Assembly (NCBI GenBank): GCA_031274365.1
Contig: JAISQF010000013.1
Span: 1 to 39,528 of the forward strand
Origin: Elusimicrobiota bacterium
GTDB taxonomy: Bacteria > Elusimicrobiota > Endomicrobiia > Endomicrobiales > Endomicrobiaceae
Reading direction: 5' to 3'
Length of the DNA stretch: 39,528 nucleotides
Shown here piece by piece: positions 12,376 to 21,175 of the stretch. Made by a program: the position numbers and the translations under genes. The notes under the pieces were generated by a model. That model was not told the origin of the DNA. It saw only the letters and a list, made by a program, of their open reading frames with translations, and ran no database searches. Numbering within the stretch: position 1 is the first letter of the stretch; every line of letters starts with the position of its first letter.

Positions 12376-13098
12376 ATGAAAAAAAGATTGGATATTTTGC
12401 TTGTTGAAAAAGGGCTTGCCCCGACTCGTTCAAAGGCGCAAGCTTTTATTATAGGCGGAAATGTTTTTGTCAATGGAGAAGTTTGTTATAAAGCGGGCGT
12501 TTTGTTAAAAGACGACGATAATTTCGAATTGAAAAATCCAAATCCTTATGTTTCTCGCGGCGGACTAAAACTTCAATATGCTTTAGACGGATTAAATATT
12601 AAGGTTGACGATTTTGTGTGTTTGGATATCGGCGCTTCTACCGGCGGATTTACCGACTGTCTTCTTCAAAGAGGCGCTGAAAAAGTTTATTGCGCGGACG
12701 TGGGTTATGGACAACTTCATTATAAACTCCGCCAAGATAAAAGAGTGATAAATATTGAAAACGTTAATTTTAGATATTTTGATTTATCCATATTAAAAGA
12801 TACTATAGATTTTGTAGTCATAGACGTTTCCTTTATATCGCTTGATAAAATTTTACCCGTCGCTTATAAAGCCGTTAAGGACGACGGATTTGTTCTTGCT
12901 ATGATAAAACCTCAATTTGAACTTGAACCAAAAGAAATAAAAAAGGGCGTGGTCAGAGATGAAAAATTGAGAAAAAAAGCGATTGATAAAATAAAAACTT
13001 TTTCCGAAGGGCTGGGTTTTAAGATAATTGACGAAATAGATTCCGGCTTAAAAGGGCCGAAAGGAAATTTAGAACATTTTATATATTTGAAAAAATGA
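12376..13098 (+). CDS. tlyA: TlyA family rRNA (cytidine-2'-O)-methyltransferase
   Basis: Two domains are visible in 240 aa. An N-terminal S4 RNA-binding domain (about 1-60, KKRLDILLVEKGLAPTRSKA) is followed by an FtsJ/RrmJ-like methyltransferase fold. The SAM motif is LDIGASTGGFTDCLLQRGA, with the conserved VIDVSFISL and a later MIKPQFE lysine. Family members 2'-O-methylate rRNA; some were named hemolysin A. Preceded by a 70-base gap with no clear terminator. Confidence 0.93.
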   Translation: MKKRLDILLVEKGLAPTRSKAQAFIIGGNVFVNGEVCYKAGVLLKDDDNFELKNPNPYVSRGGLKLQYALDGLNIKVDDFVCLDIGASTGGFTDCLLQRGAEKVYCADVGYGQLHYKLRQDKRVINIENVNFRYFDLSILKDTIDFVVIDVSFISLDKILPVAYKAVKDDGFVLAMIKPQFELEPKEIKKGVVRDEKLRKKAIDKIKTFSEGLGFKIIDEIDSGLKGPKGNLEHFIYLKK

Positions 13099-13107
13099 GA
13101 GGGTTTT

Positions 13108-15558
13108 ATGGCAGATTATAATTACAAGGAAATTGAAAAAAAGTGGCAAAAAAAATGGGCTGACGATAAAGTTTTTGCCGTTAAAGAAGACGGCAAAAAA
13201 GAAAAATTTTATTGTTTAGAAATGCTGCCTTATCCGTCGGGAGCGCTGCATATGGGACATGTGCGAAATTATAGTATCGGAGACGTTTTGTCGCGCTATC
13301 AAATGATGAACGGCAAAAATGTTTTACATCCAATGGGCTGGGACGCTTTTGGACTTCCCGCTGAAAATGCCGCGATAAAAAATAAAATTCATCCTGCGAA
13401 ATGGACTAAACAAAATATATCAGTAATGAGACAACAGTTAAAAACCTTGGGAATTTCTTACGATTGGGATAGAGAAATAGCTTCTTGTGATCCTGAATAC
13501 TATAAATGGAATCAATGGTTTTTTATAAAAATGTATGAGAAAGGTTTGGCGTTTAGAAAAAAAGCCGTCGTAAACTGGTGTCCCGTGTGCCAAACGGTTT
13601 TAGCAAACGAGCAAGTTTCTGAGGGCGTGTGCTGGAGATGCAAAAGCCCGACTGAGCATAAAGAGCTGGAACAGTGGTTTGTAAAAATTACGGATTATTC
13701 GGACGAATTGCTTGAAGGACATAAAGAATTAACAGGTCATTGGCCGCAGCAAGTTCTATCAATGCAGCAAAATTGGATTGGCAAATCTTACGGAGCCGAA
13801 GTTGATTTTAAGATTTTTGCGGGCAATAAAGCCGGCTCATTAAAAGTTTTTACAACAAGACCGGACACCCTTTTTGGTGTAACTTTTATGGCGGTTGCTC
13901 CCGAGCATAAAATCGTAAGCGAGATGAAAAACGAAATTAAAAATTGGGATGAAGTTTCAAAGTATGCAGCTCAAAGCGCGGCTAAAACAAATATCGAAAG
14001 ATCTCAGTCTAAAGAAAAAACGGGAGTTGAGCTTAAAGGAATTACGGCTGAAAATCCGGTAAACGGTTCGCGCATTCCAATTTTTATCGCCGATTATGTT
14101 TTGACGGGTTATGGGACGGGTGCAATTATGGCCGTGCCCGCTCATGATCAAAGAGATTGGGAATTTGCAAAAAAATTTAATATACCGATTATTGAAGTTA
14201 TAAAAGGAGAAAATTCGTCGATAGAAAAATCGGCTTATGAAGGCGAAGGAGTTTTAGTAAATTCGGGACAATTTAATAATATAAAATCCGATAAAGCGAT
14301 AAATACGGTAATTGACTGGATTGATAAACAAGGGTTTGGAAAAAAGACTATAAATTTTAAGTTCAGAGATTGGCTTATCTCAAGGCAGAGATATTGGGGA
14401 ACGCCTATCCCTATGATTCATTGTTCCAAATGCGGAATTGTTCCCGTTCCTATAAAAGATTTACCTGTGAAACTTCCCGAAGACGTTGAATTTACGGGTC
14501 AAGGAGAATCGCCGTTAAAAACTTGCGAATCTTTTATAAATGTCAAATGTCCAAAATGCTCAAGTCCCGCAAGAAGAGAGACGGACACAATGGACACTTT
14601 CGTAGATTCTTCTTGGTATTTTATCAGGTATTGCGATCCGCATAATGATAAAGAGGCTTTTGATATTTCAAAAGTTGATTATTGGATGCCGGCGGATCAA
14701 TATATCGGCGGAATAGAACACGCTTGTATGCATTTGATATATGCGCGTTTTTGGTATAAATTTTTGAGAGATTTGGGAATGGTAAAGTCAGACGAGCCTT
14801 TTACAAATCTTTTAACTCAAGGTATGGTTACTTTAGGCGGAAGCGCAATGTCTAAATCGAGGGGAAATGTCGTGAGTCCCGACGAGATAATAGATAAATA
14901 CGGCGTGGATACAGTAAGACTTTTTATTTTATTTGCCGCGCCTCCTCAAAAACAACTTGAATGGTCGATCGAGGGGGTGGAAGGATGCTGGAGATTTGTA
15001 AATAGAGTTTGGAGACTGCAAGATATTATAAATGTAAAATCATCCGTATCTGCGGCTCAAAAAGATAAAGACGAGCTTTTAAGAGCAATGCATAAAACTA
15101 TAAAAAAAGTAGGCGTTGACATTGAAAAGAAATTGCAATTTAACACAGCAATTTCCGCGATAATGGAGCTTGTGAATTTTTTGTATGCATATAAATTTCA
15201 TTCAAATGACGGCGGCGTTTCTAAAGAAGTTTATAAAAACACCGTTATTTTAATGGCTCCTTTTACTCCTCATTTGTGCGAGGAAATTTGGCGTAATTTC
15301 TTTAACGGTAAAGATTATATTTCGCGTTCAAAATGGAGCGTTTTTGACGAGAATATGATAAAGGAAGAAAGCGTCGAGATTCCCGTTCAAGTTAATGGAA
15401 AAGTAAGGGGAACGATAACTATAGATATGGATTCAGACGAGGATTTAGTCAAAGACACCGCTTTGAAAAATGAAAAAATTCAAAAAGCTTTAGATGGAAA
15501 AAAGATAATTAAATTTATTTATGTTAAAAATAAAATTGCGACTTTGGTCGTAAAATAA
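13108..15558 (+). CDS. leuS: leucyl-tRNA synthetase
   Basis: Class I aminoacyl-tRNA synthetase charging tRNA-Leu (816 aa, bacterial length). The HIGH motif is HMGH at residues 48-51 in PYPSGALHMGHVRNY. The KMSKS loop reads AMSKSRGN. The CP1 editing domain (about 220-400) has the threonine-rich TTRPDTLFGVTFMAVAPEH and GTGAIMAVPAHDQRDWEFA. Zinc-type cysteines occur in WCPVCQTVLANEQV with GVCWRC. It begins ten bases after tlyA. Confidence 0.98.
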   Translation: MADYNYKEIEKKWQKKWADDKVFAVKEDGKKEKFYCLEMLPYPSGALHMGHVRNYSIGDVLSRYQMMNGKNVLHPMGWDAFGLPAENAAIKNKIHPAKWTKQNISVMRQQLKTLGISYDWDREIASCDPEYYKWNQWFFIKMYEKGLAFRKKAVVNWCPVCQTVLANEQVSEGVCWRCKSPTEHKELEQWFVKITDYSDELLEGHKELTGHWPQQVLSMQQNWIGKSYGAEVDFKIFAGNKAGSLKVFTTRPDTLFGVTFMAVAPEHKIVSEMKNEIKNWDEVSKYAAQSAAKTNIERSQSKEKTGVELKGITAENPVNGSRIPIFIADYVLTGYGTGAIMAVPAHDQRDWEFAKKFNIPIIEVIKGENSSIEKSAYEGEGVLVNSGQFNNIKSDKAINTVIDWIDKQGFGKKTINFKFRDWLISRQRYWGTPIPMIHCSKCGIVPVPIKDLPVKLPEDVEFTGQGESPLKTCESFINVKCPKCSSPARRETDTMDTFVDSSWYFIRYCDPHNDKEAFDISKVDYWMPADQYIGGIEHACMHLIYARFWYKFLRDLGMVKSDEPFTNLLTQGMVTLGGSAMSKSRGNVVSPDEIIDKYGVDTVRLFILFAAPPQKQLEWSIEGVEGCWRFVNRVWRLQDIINVKSSVSAAQKDKDELLRAMHKTIKKVGVDIEKKLQFNTAISAIMELVNFLYAYKFHSNDGGVSKEVYKNTVILMAPFTPHLCEEIWRNFFNGKDYISRSKWSVFDENMIKEESVEIPVQVNGKVRGTITIDMDSDEDLVKDTALKNEKIQKALDGKKIIKFIYVKNKIATLVVK

Positions 15559-15568
15559 AGGATAATAA

Positions 15569-16105
15569 ATGAAAAAATTATTTCTGCTTTTTGGAATAAT
15601 TGTTTTTTTTCAAGGATGTTTTCTTGCAAGAGACAATTTCAAACCTGCGGGAGAGAATGGAAAAGTTTTTAAGATTTATGTAAATCCCATAGGCAATTCC
15701 ACCATTCAATACGGGCTTGACGTGGGGCTGATGAGAGCTATCACAAATGAAATGCTTTTTGACGGCAGATTGACTTTTGTAAATACGCCGCAAGAAGCCG
15801 ACGGAGTCTTGTCCGTAAGTATCACAAGATATGTCCGCGAACCTTTAACTTACGACGATCTTCTTAGAGCTGAGCAATACAAACTTGAGATTGCCGCGGA
15901 TATTTCTCTTTATGATTTTGATACCAAAGAAGTTTTATGGATGCAGGAGAATATGAGAGCTATGCAAATATACCGCAATCCAAACACTCTTTCGGACGAA
16001 CTTACGGCCGAGCAGGAAGCGAGAAATTATTTATGGGAGAAACTTTCAAGGAATATAGTCAGAGGCATTGTTAAATGGCTTGCGGACTCGAGGAAAAATG
16101 ATTAA
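15569..16105 (+). CDS. lptE: LptE-like LPS-assembly lipoprotein
   Basis: Outer-membrane lipoprotein (178 aa) with a short signal peptide and lipobox FFQGC (Cys at residue 17). The region NPIGNSTIQYGLDVGLMRAI and the leuS-lptE-holA order match the LptE family, the plug and chaperone of LptD in LPS export. LptE is poorly conserved, so the call rests on lipobox, size, context and pattern. It supports an LPS-bearing outer membrane. Confidence 0.78.
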   Translation: MKKLFLLFGIIVFFQGCFLARDNFKPAGENGKVFKIYVNPIGNSTIQYGLDVGLMRAITNEMLFDGRLTFVNTPQEADGVLSVSITRYVREPLTYDDLLRAEQYKLEIAADISLYDFDTKEVLWMQENMRAMQIYRNPNTLSDELTAEQEARNYLWEKLSRNIVRGIVKWLADSRKND

Positions 16106-16129
16106 TAAATTGAAAATTTTTAAGAAAAA

Positions 16130-17152
16130 ATGGCTTATATAAAACCTATAGATTTCATCAAATTAACTGCTGTAAAAAAAATTCCTCCCGTAGTTTTACT
16201 TGCGGGTGATGAAAGTTATTTTCTTGATTTATGTTTAGAAAATCTTGAAAAATCAATGTCTGCCGGAGATTTTAATAAAGACGTTTTTTATGGTTTTGAA
16301 AACTCCGCCGAGGTTATTTTAGACGCCGTTCAGACTTTAACTTTTTCAGGAGAAAAACGCATAGTAATAGTTAAAGACGTCAATAAAATGAGATCGCCCG
16401 ATACTGAAAGAATTGGCGAATATGTGTTAAATCCATTGGATACGACTTGTCTTGTTCTTGTATATTTTGGTATTTTCAGAGAGATTAAAAAAGATATTGT
16501 TGCAAGAAAAAATATGATTGCAAAATGCGAAAACTCTAAAAACGCAGTATGTGTAAACTGCTCGAAAGTTTATGAAAAAGACGCTAAAGAATTTATAAAA
16601 AATGAAGTAAAAAAAGAGGGGAAAAACATTTCTTACGACGCGACTTTGAGGGTTTTAGACGAAAACGGCTGCGATTTATTAAACCTTTCAAATGAAATAG
16701 AAAAACTTGTCCTTTTTGTCGGAAATGATAAAAAAACAATAGATCAAGACGATATCGAATATGTAAGTGGGCAAACGAAAGAAATAAATCAATATACTTT
16801 AATAGAGCATATCGAAGCTAAAGATAGAAAAAAAGCTATTTTTGTTTTAGAAAAACTTCTCTCCGAAGGAACTGACGCGTCTTTTTTGCTTTCGTCAATT
16901 TCGAGTTCAATTAGAAGATTGTTAAATGCAAAAAGTCTTTACGAACAAAAAGGAGATAATCCGGATCAGGTTCTGCCGTATAATTTACCGCCTTTCAAAA
17001 AACAAGTTTTTAAGGACAATTTGAAAAAATTTGATCTTGCCTCGCTGAAGTCTTATATGAAAGAAATATTAAACGCCGACATATCGATCAAGACGGGATC
17101 TTGCGACACATTTTCAACTCTTGAAAAATTGATACTTGTCGTATGCAAGTGA
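16130..17152 (+). CDS. holA: DNA polymerase III subunit delta
   Basis: Clamp-loader delta subunit (340 aa), which opens the sliding clamp. PPVVLLAGDESYFLD near the N-terminus, FSGEKRIVIVKDVNKM and the C-terminal collar region match HolA. Its position directly after leuS-lptE is the common bacterial arrangement. The ATG at 16130 has only a weak upstream AAGAAAA. No better start was seen. Confidence 0.92.
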   Translation: MAYIKPIDFIKLTAVKKIPPVVLLAGDESYFLDLCLENLEKSMSAGDFNKDVFYGFENSAEVILDAVQTLTFSGEKRIVIVKDVNKMRSPDTERIGEYVLNPLDTTCLVLVYFGIFREIKKDIVARKNMIAKCENSKNAVCVNCSKVYEKDAKEFIKNEVKKEGKNISYDATLRVLDENGCDLLNLSNEIEKLVLFVGNDKKTIDQDDIEYVSGQTKEINQYTLIEHIEAKDRKKAIFVLEKLLSEGTDASFLLSSISSSIRRLLNAKSLYEQKGDNPDQVLPYNLPPFKKQVFKDNLKKFDLASLKSYMKEILNADISIKTGSCDTFSTLEKLILVVCK

Positions 17153-17237
17153 TTAAATTGCGGTTGATGTGCCGTCTGCAACGGTAATTATGATTTTGTG
17201 ATAACAATAAAGTTGTCCAAAAGCCAATAGGTTAATT

Positions 17238-17246
17238 TGCTATAAT
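17238..17246 (+). promoter_or_regulatory. extended -10 promoter upstream of rlmN-thi genes
   Basis: TGCTATAAT is a perfect extended -10 (TGnTATAAT), 42 bases before the rlmN start in a 135-base gap after holA. No good -35 at 16-18 bases is present; extended -10 promoters can work without one. No thiamine-pyrophosphate riboswitch pattern was found in the gap. Confidence 0.5.
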
Positions 17247-17287
17247 CTATTTTATAAGAGCAAAATTAAAAATGAGAATACAAAACT

Positions 17288-18325
17288 ATGAAAAAATATC
17301 TTTTGGATTTGCCGTCGGAACAGTTAAAAAACGCTTTAGGACATTTGGTTAAGCAGGATTATAGAATTGAACAAATCAGAGATTGGATTTATGTAAAAAA
17401 AGCCGATTCCTTTGATAAATGTTTAAACCTGCCTAAAGACCTCAGAGAAAAACTTTCGGAAAAATTTATAATAAGAACTCTTAAAGCGGAAAGAAAAGAA
17501 AAATCTTTAATTGACGGCACGATAAGATATACTTTCAAAACTTTGGACAAAAAATATTTTTATGCCGTTTTTTTGCCGTCAAAAGTAAAAGGGAAAAATT
17601 CCGTTTGTATTTCTTCTCAAATAGGCTGTCAAGTATCCTGCGCTTTTTGTTATTCTGGACAAACTAAATTCATAAGAAATTTGACAAGAGGGGAAATTTT
17701 AGAGCAGATATTAACTATTGAAAATGATACGGGAGAGAAAATTTCTGGCGTCTTGTTTATGGGTATGGGCGAACCTTTGCTTAATTTTAATAATGTTTTG
17801 TCGGCTGTAAAAAGTCTTTTATCAAAAAAAGAATTTAATATAGGAAAAAGACATATTACTCTTTCAACCGTCGGCGTAATTCCTTGTATAAAAAAACTTA
17901 CGGACGAAAATGTCGGAATAAGACTTGCTCTTTCAATTCATGCAGTGGACGATAAGCAGAGAAAACGTTTGATGCCAAATAATATGGGTTTTGAAATTTC
18001 TTCAATTCTTTTAGCGGCAAATCAATACTTAAAAAAAACAAAATCGCGTCTGACAATTGAATTTATTTTGCTCAGAAGTATAAATGATTTGGCGGCGGAC
18101 GCGCACAAACTCGCGAGACTGTTAAAGAAAAACGGATTGCTAAATCCAAATGTTCAAATAAATCTTATTCCTTTTAATCCCGTTAAAAATTCTCAGTTTC
18201 AGCCGCCTTCTCAAGAAACTTTAGATAGGTTTAAGAATATTTTGAAAGTAAATGGATTTACGGTAAATATAAGACAAGCTAAAGGAGCGGATATCGGAGC
18301 GGCTTGCGGACAGCTTGGCGCATAG
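17288..18325 (+). CDS. rlmN: dual-specificity RNA methyltransferase RlmN
   Basis: Radical-SAM enzyme (345 aa) making 2-methyladenosine in 23S rRNA (A2503) and some tRNAs. The cluster motif CxxxCxxC is GCQVSCAFCYSG. The SAM GGE-like motif is FMGMGEPLLNFNNV. The C-terminal catalytic cysteine lies in GAACGQLGA, the RlmN mark that separates it from many radical-SAM relatives. thiG follows nine bases later with GGAGG overlapping the gap, so rlmN probably heads the thi transcript. Confidence 0.94.
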   Translation: MKKYLLDLPSEQLKNALGHLVKQDYRIEQIRDWIYVKKADSFDKCLNLPKDLREKLSEKFIIRTLKAERKEKSLIDGTIRYTFKTLDKKYFYAVFLPSKVKGKNSVCISSQIGCQVSCAFCYSGQTKFIRNLTRGEILEQILTIENDTGEKISGVLFMGMGEPLLNFNNVLSAVKSLLSKKEFNIGKRHITLSTVGVIPCIKKLTDENVGIRLALSIHAVDDKQRKRLMPNNMGFEISSILLAANQYLKKTKSRLTIEFILLRSINDLAADAHKLARLLKKNGLLNPNVQINLIPFNPVKNSQFQPPSQETLDRFKNILKVNGFTVNIRQAKGADIGAACGQLGA

Positions 18326-18334
18326 GAGGATTTT

Positions 18335-19111
18335 ATGGACGATAAATTAAGAATAGCCGGACTTGATCTTACTAGTAGAATTTTTATTGGCAGCGGAAAA
18401 TTTCCAAACAATTCTTTAATTCCGCAAATAATAGAGGCTTCAGAGGCGCAAATAATAACGGTTGCTGTGCGCAGATTTGATTTTGAAAATCCAAATGAAA
18501 ATATTCTCGGCTATATACCTGAAAATATTAGTATTATGCCAAATACGTCCGGCGCAAGAAATGCAAAAGAAGCAGCGATAATAGCAAAATTAGCAAGAGA
18601 AGCTATCGGAACAAATTTAGTAAAAATAGAAATTATAAACGATAATAAATATCTTTTGCCCGACAATTATGAGACGGCAAGAGCATGCGAAATTCTTGCT
18701 AAAGACGGATTTTATGTTTTTGCTTATATGAATGCGGATCTGTCTTCAGCAAGAGATATGAAAAATTCCGGAGCGGCGGCAATCATGCCTTTGGGAGCGC
18801 CGATAGGAACAAATAAAGGTTTGCTTGCGCGCGATATGATTAAAATTTTAATTGACGAAATAGATCTTCCGATAATTGTTGACGCGGGAATTGGAAAACC
18901 TTCCGACGCCTGCCAGGCTATGGAAATGGGCTGCGCCGCGGTGATGATAAATACCGCTATTTCTTCGAGCGGAAATCCTGTTTTGATGGCCGAAGCTTTT
19001 AAGAATTCAGTAGAGGCCGGCAGAAAAGCGTTTCTTGCAAAACTTGGAACAATTTCCGATACGGGCAGAGCTTCTTCTCCTTTGACCAATTTTTTAAACG
19101 AGGAAAATTAA
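18335..19111 (+). CDS. thiG: thiazole synthase ThiG
   Basis: Forms the thiazole phosphate of thiamine from deoxyxylulose phosphate, dehydroglycine and ThiS-thiocarboxylate (258 aa, TIM barrel). The Schiff-base lysine is Lys97 in [16 protein letters not shown]. The phosphate-binding loops [12 protein letters not shown] and [11 protein letters not shown] are intact. Start has strong AGGAGG. thiH begins at the next base after the stop. Confidence 0.97.
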   Translation: MDDKLRIAGLDLTSRIFIGSGKFPNNSLIPQIIEASEAQIITVAVRRFDFENPNENILGYIPENISIMPNTSGARNAKEAAIIAKLAREAIGTNLVKIEIINDNKYLLPDNYETARACEILAKDGFYVFAYMNADLSSARDMKNSGAAAIMPLGAPIGTNKGLLARDMIKILIDEIDLPIIVDAGIGKPSDACQAMEMGCAAVMINTAISSSGNPVLMAEAFKNSVEAGRKAFLAKLGTISDTGRASSPLTNFLNEEN

Positions 19112-20215
19112 ATGAGTTTTTATGACGAAAAACGCATTTACGATGATTTTGATTTTAAGGCTTTTGAGGATAAAGTCGACTCAAAACAAATTGAGAATAT
19201 TTTATCATTAGATGAAATTTCAGAACTTGATTTTCTTGCCCTCTTAACAAAAAAAGCCGTTCCATTTTTAGAGAATATAGCTCAAAAAGCGCGTAACATT
19301 TCTATCAATCATTTTGGAAAATCAATAGTTTTATTTGCTCCACTATATGTTTCAAATTTTTGTATAAATAATTGCGCTTATTGCGGATTTTCAACAAGAA
19401 ATAATATAGAAAGAAAAGTTTTATCTTTTGACGAAGTGGAGGATAATGCAAAAATCGTATCGTCTTTAGGGATTAGGCACATTTTGCTTTTGACGGGAGA
19501 AAGTCCGGTAAAAACTTCTCTTGAATATTTGACGGAGTGCGTTAAAATTTTGAGAAAATATTTTGAAGCGGCGGACATTGAGATTTATCCTCTTAGCGTG
19601 GACGGATATAAAAAGCTTGGCGAAGCCGGAGCAAGCGGATTAACTATTTTTCAGGAAACTTATGACGAGCCTTTGTATAAAACACTGCATACAAAAGGAG
19701 CGAAAACAGATTATAAATTTAGACTTGAAACTTTAGAAAGAGGCGGACAAGCGGGATATAGAAATTTGAATTTGGGCGCTCTTTTGGGATTGGGAGATTT
19801 TGTAAGCGAAGTTTTTTTTATGGGACTTCACGCTCGTTATCTCCAAAAGAAATTTCCATCAAGCGAAATAGGAATGTCTTTTCCAAGAATTCGCGCCGCC
19901 GAAGGCGGGTATAAAGCTCAAACAATAATTAGCGATTTAATGCTCGTTCAAGCAATTTGCGCTTGTAGAATTTTTATAAACCGCATAGGTATAACGGTGT
20001 CCACTCGTGAAAATAATAAATTGAGAAACAATCTTATACCGCTGGGTGTAACAAGAATGTCGGCGGCTTCAAACACTCAAGTGGGCGGATATGCGAAAAA
20101 AAATAATACTAAAGGACAGTTTGAAATAAGCGATGCCGCCACGTTGCAAGAAATAAAAGATATGATTTATCAAAGAGGGTATCAGCCTGTGTTGAAAGAT
20201 TGGTTAAAATTATGA
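19112..20215 (+). CDS. thiH: 2-iminoacetate (dehydroglycine) synthase ThiH
   Basis: Radical-SAM tyrosine lyase (367 aa) that makes dehydroglycine for ThiG, the oxygen-independent route as opposed to ThiO. The cluster motif is CINNCAYCGFSTRN (CxxxCxxC). FSNFCIN-type strand and TGESPVKT are typical, and SAASNTQVGGY closes the barrel. Use of ThiH fits an anaerobe. The stop overlaps the thiE ATG (ATGA). Confidence 0.96.
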   Translation: MSFYDEKRIYDDFDFKAFEDKVDSKQIENILSLDEISELDFLALLTKKAVPFLENIAQKARNISINHFGKSIVLFAPLYVSNFCINNCAYCGFSTRNNIERKVLSFDEVEDNAKIVSSLGIRHILLLTGESPVKTSLEYLTECVKILRKYFEAADIEIYPLSVDGYKKLGEAGASGLTIFQETYDEPLYKTLHTKGAKTDYKFRLETLERGGQAGYRNLNLGALLGLGDFVSEVFFMGLHARYLQKKFPSSEIGMSFPRIRAAEGGYKAQTIISDLMLVQAICACRIFINRIGITVSTRENNKLRNNLIPLGVTRMSAASNTQVGGYAKKNNTKGQFEISDAATLQEIKDMIYQRGYQPVLKDWLKL

Positions 20216-20853
20216 AAAAAGAAATACCTAAAGGTTTATACGTCATTACAGCAGAAAATCTTTCAAACGGCAGAGATAATATTACGGTTGTAAAAGAAAT
20301 GCTAGATGCGGGAATTAAATTGCTTCAATACCGCGATAAGAAAAAAACTAAAATTGAAAAATATAGACAATGCGAAATTATTAGAAAATTGACTTTAGAT
20401 TACGACGCTTTTTTTATTGTCAACGACGATATTGACATAGCCTTATCGGTTGAAAGCGACGGAATTCATTTAGGACAAAGCGATTTGCCGATAAGCAAAG
20501 CCAGAGAAATTGTAGGCGAAAAAATGATTATAGGTTTGTCAACGCATTCTCCTTTGCAAGCTGAAAACGCGCAAAAAGACGGGGCGGATTATATAGGGGT
20601 GGGACCTATTTTTAAGACATTTACAAAAGAGGATGTTGTGGATCCCGTCGGTCTTGATTATCTTGATTATTGCGTAAAAAATATAAGAATTCCAAAGGTC
20701 GCTATCGGCGGAGTGAAAATTGATAATCTAAATTCCGTTTTGAAATATCACCCTGAAAATGTTTGTTTAGTAAGCGAAATAACTCAGTCTCAAAATATAG
20801 CAAGGACTGTAAAAGATATTTTTGATATTATAAACGCTAATTCGTCATTGTGA
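20212..20853 (+). CDS. thiE: thiamine-phosphate synthase ThiE
   Basis: Joins thiazole phosphate and HMP pyrophosphate to thiamine phosphate (213 aa from this start). Motifs: LLQYRDKKK (family QxRxK), FIVNDDIDIAL, DGIHLGQSDLP, and GADYIGVGPIFKTFTK with AIGGV. The start is set at ATG 20212, whose last bases overlap the thiH stop. A TTG twelve bases earlier is in frame but lacks support. thiS follows after 57 bases. Confidence 0.95.
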   Translation: MKKEIPKGLYVITAENLSNGRDNITVVKEMLDAGIKLLQYRDKKKTKIEKYRQCEIIRKLTLDYDAFFIVNDDIDIALSVESDGIHLGQSDLPISKAREIVGEKMIIGLSTHSPLQAENAQKDGADYIGVGPIFKTFTKEDVVDPVGLDYLDYCVKNIRIPKVAIGGVKIDNLNSVLKYHPENVCLVSEITQSQNIARTVKDIFDIINANSSL

Positions 20854-20910
20854 TTTTAAGCGGCGAGTTTTTAGTTTATGAAATAAATCCGCAAAACAAG
20901 GAGTAAAAAA

Positions 20911-21114
20911 ATGATTAGAATAAAATTAAACGGAAAAGAAGAAGAAATTGAATCAAATATTTCTATTTCTGATTTATTAAAAAAGCAGAAAATAAAGTTA
21001 GAGGGCGTTTTCATCGGATATAATCAAAGCATTGTGCGGCAAACTCAATTAAATGAAATAATCTTAAAAAACGGAGACGCTTTAGAGATTATAAGAATAA
21101 CTGCCGGCGGATAA
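20911..21114 (+). CDS. thiS: sulfur carrier protein ThiS
   Basis: Ubiquitin-like sulfur carrier (67 aa) ending in the required Gly-Gly (IRITAGG), whose C-terminus becomes a thiocarboxylate for ThiG. Good AAGGAG upstream. Its adenylating enzyme ThiF and pyrimidine genes thiC/thiD are not in the window. Confidence 0.93.
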   Translation: MIRIKLNGKEEEIESNISISDLLKKQKIKLEGVFIGYNQSIVRQTQLNEIILKNGDALEIIRITAGG

Positions 21115-21175
21115 AGATTTACGATTATAATATGTAATGACGATATAATTATTATTTATCAAAAAGGGGCATAGT

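Noticed and set aside
17213-17246. -35/-10 pair TTGTCC ... TATAAT before rlmN
   Set aside because: The spacer is 22 bases, too long; only the extended -10 was kept.
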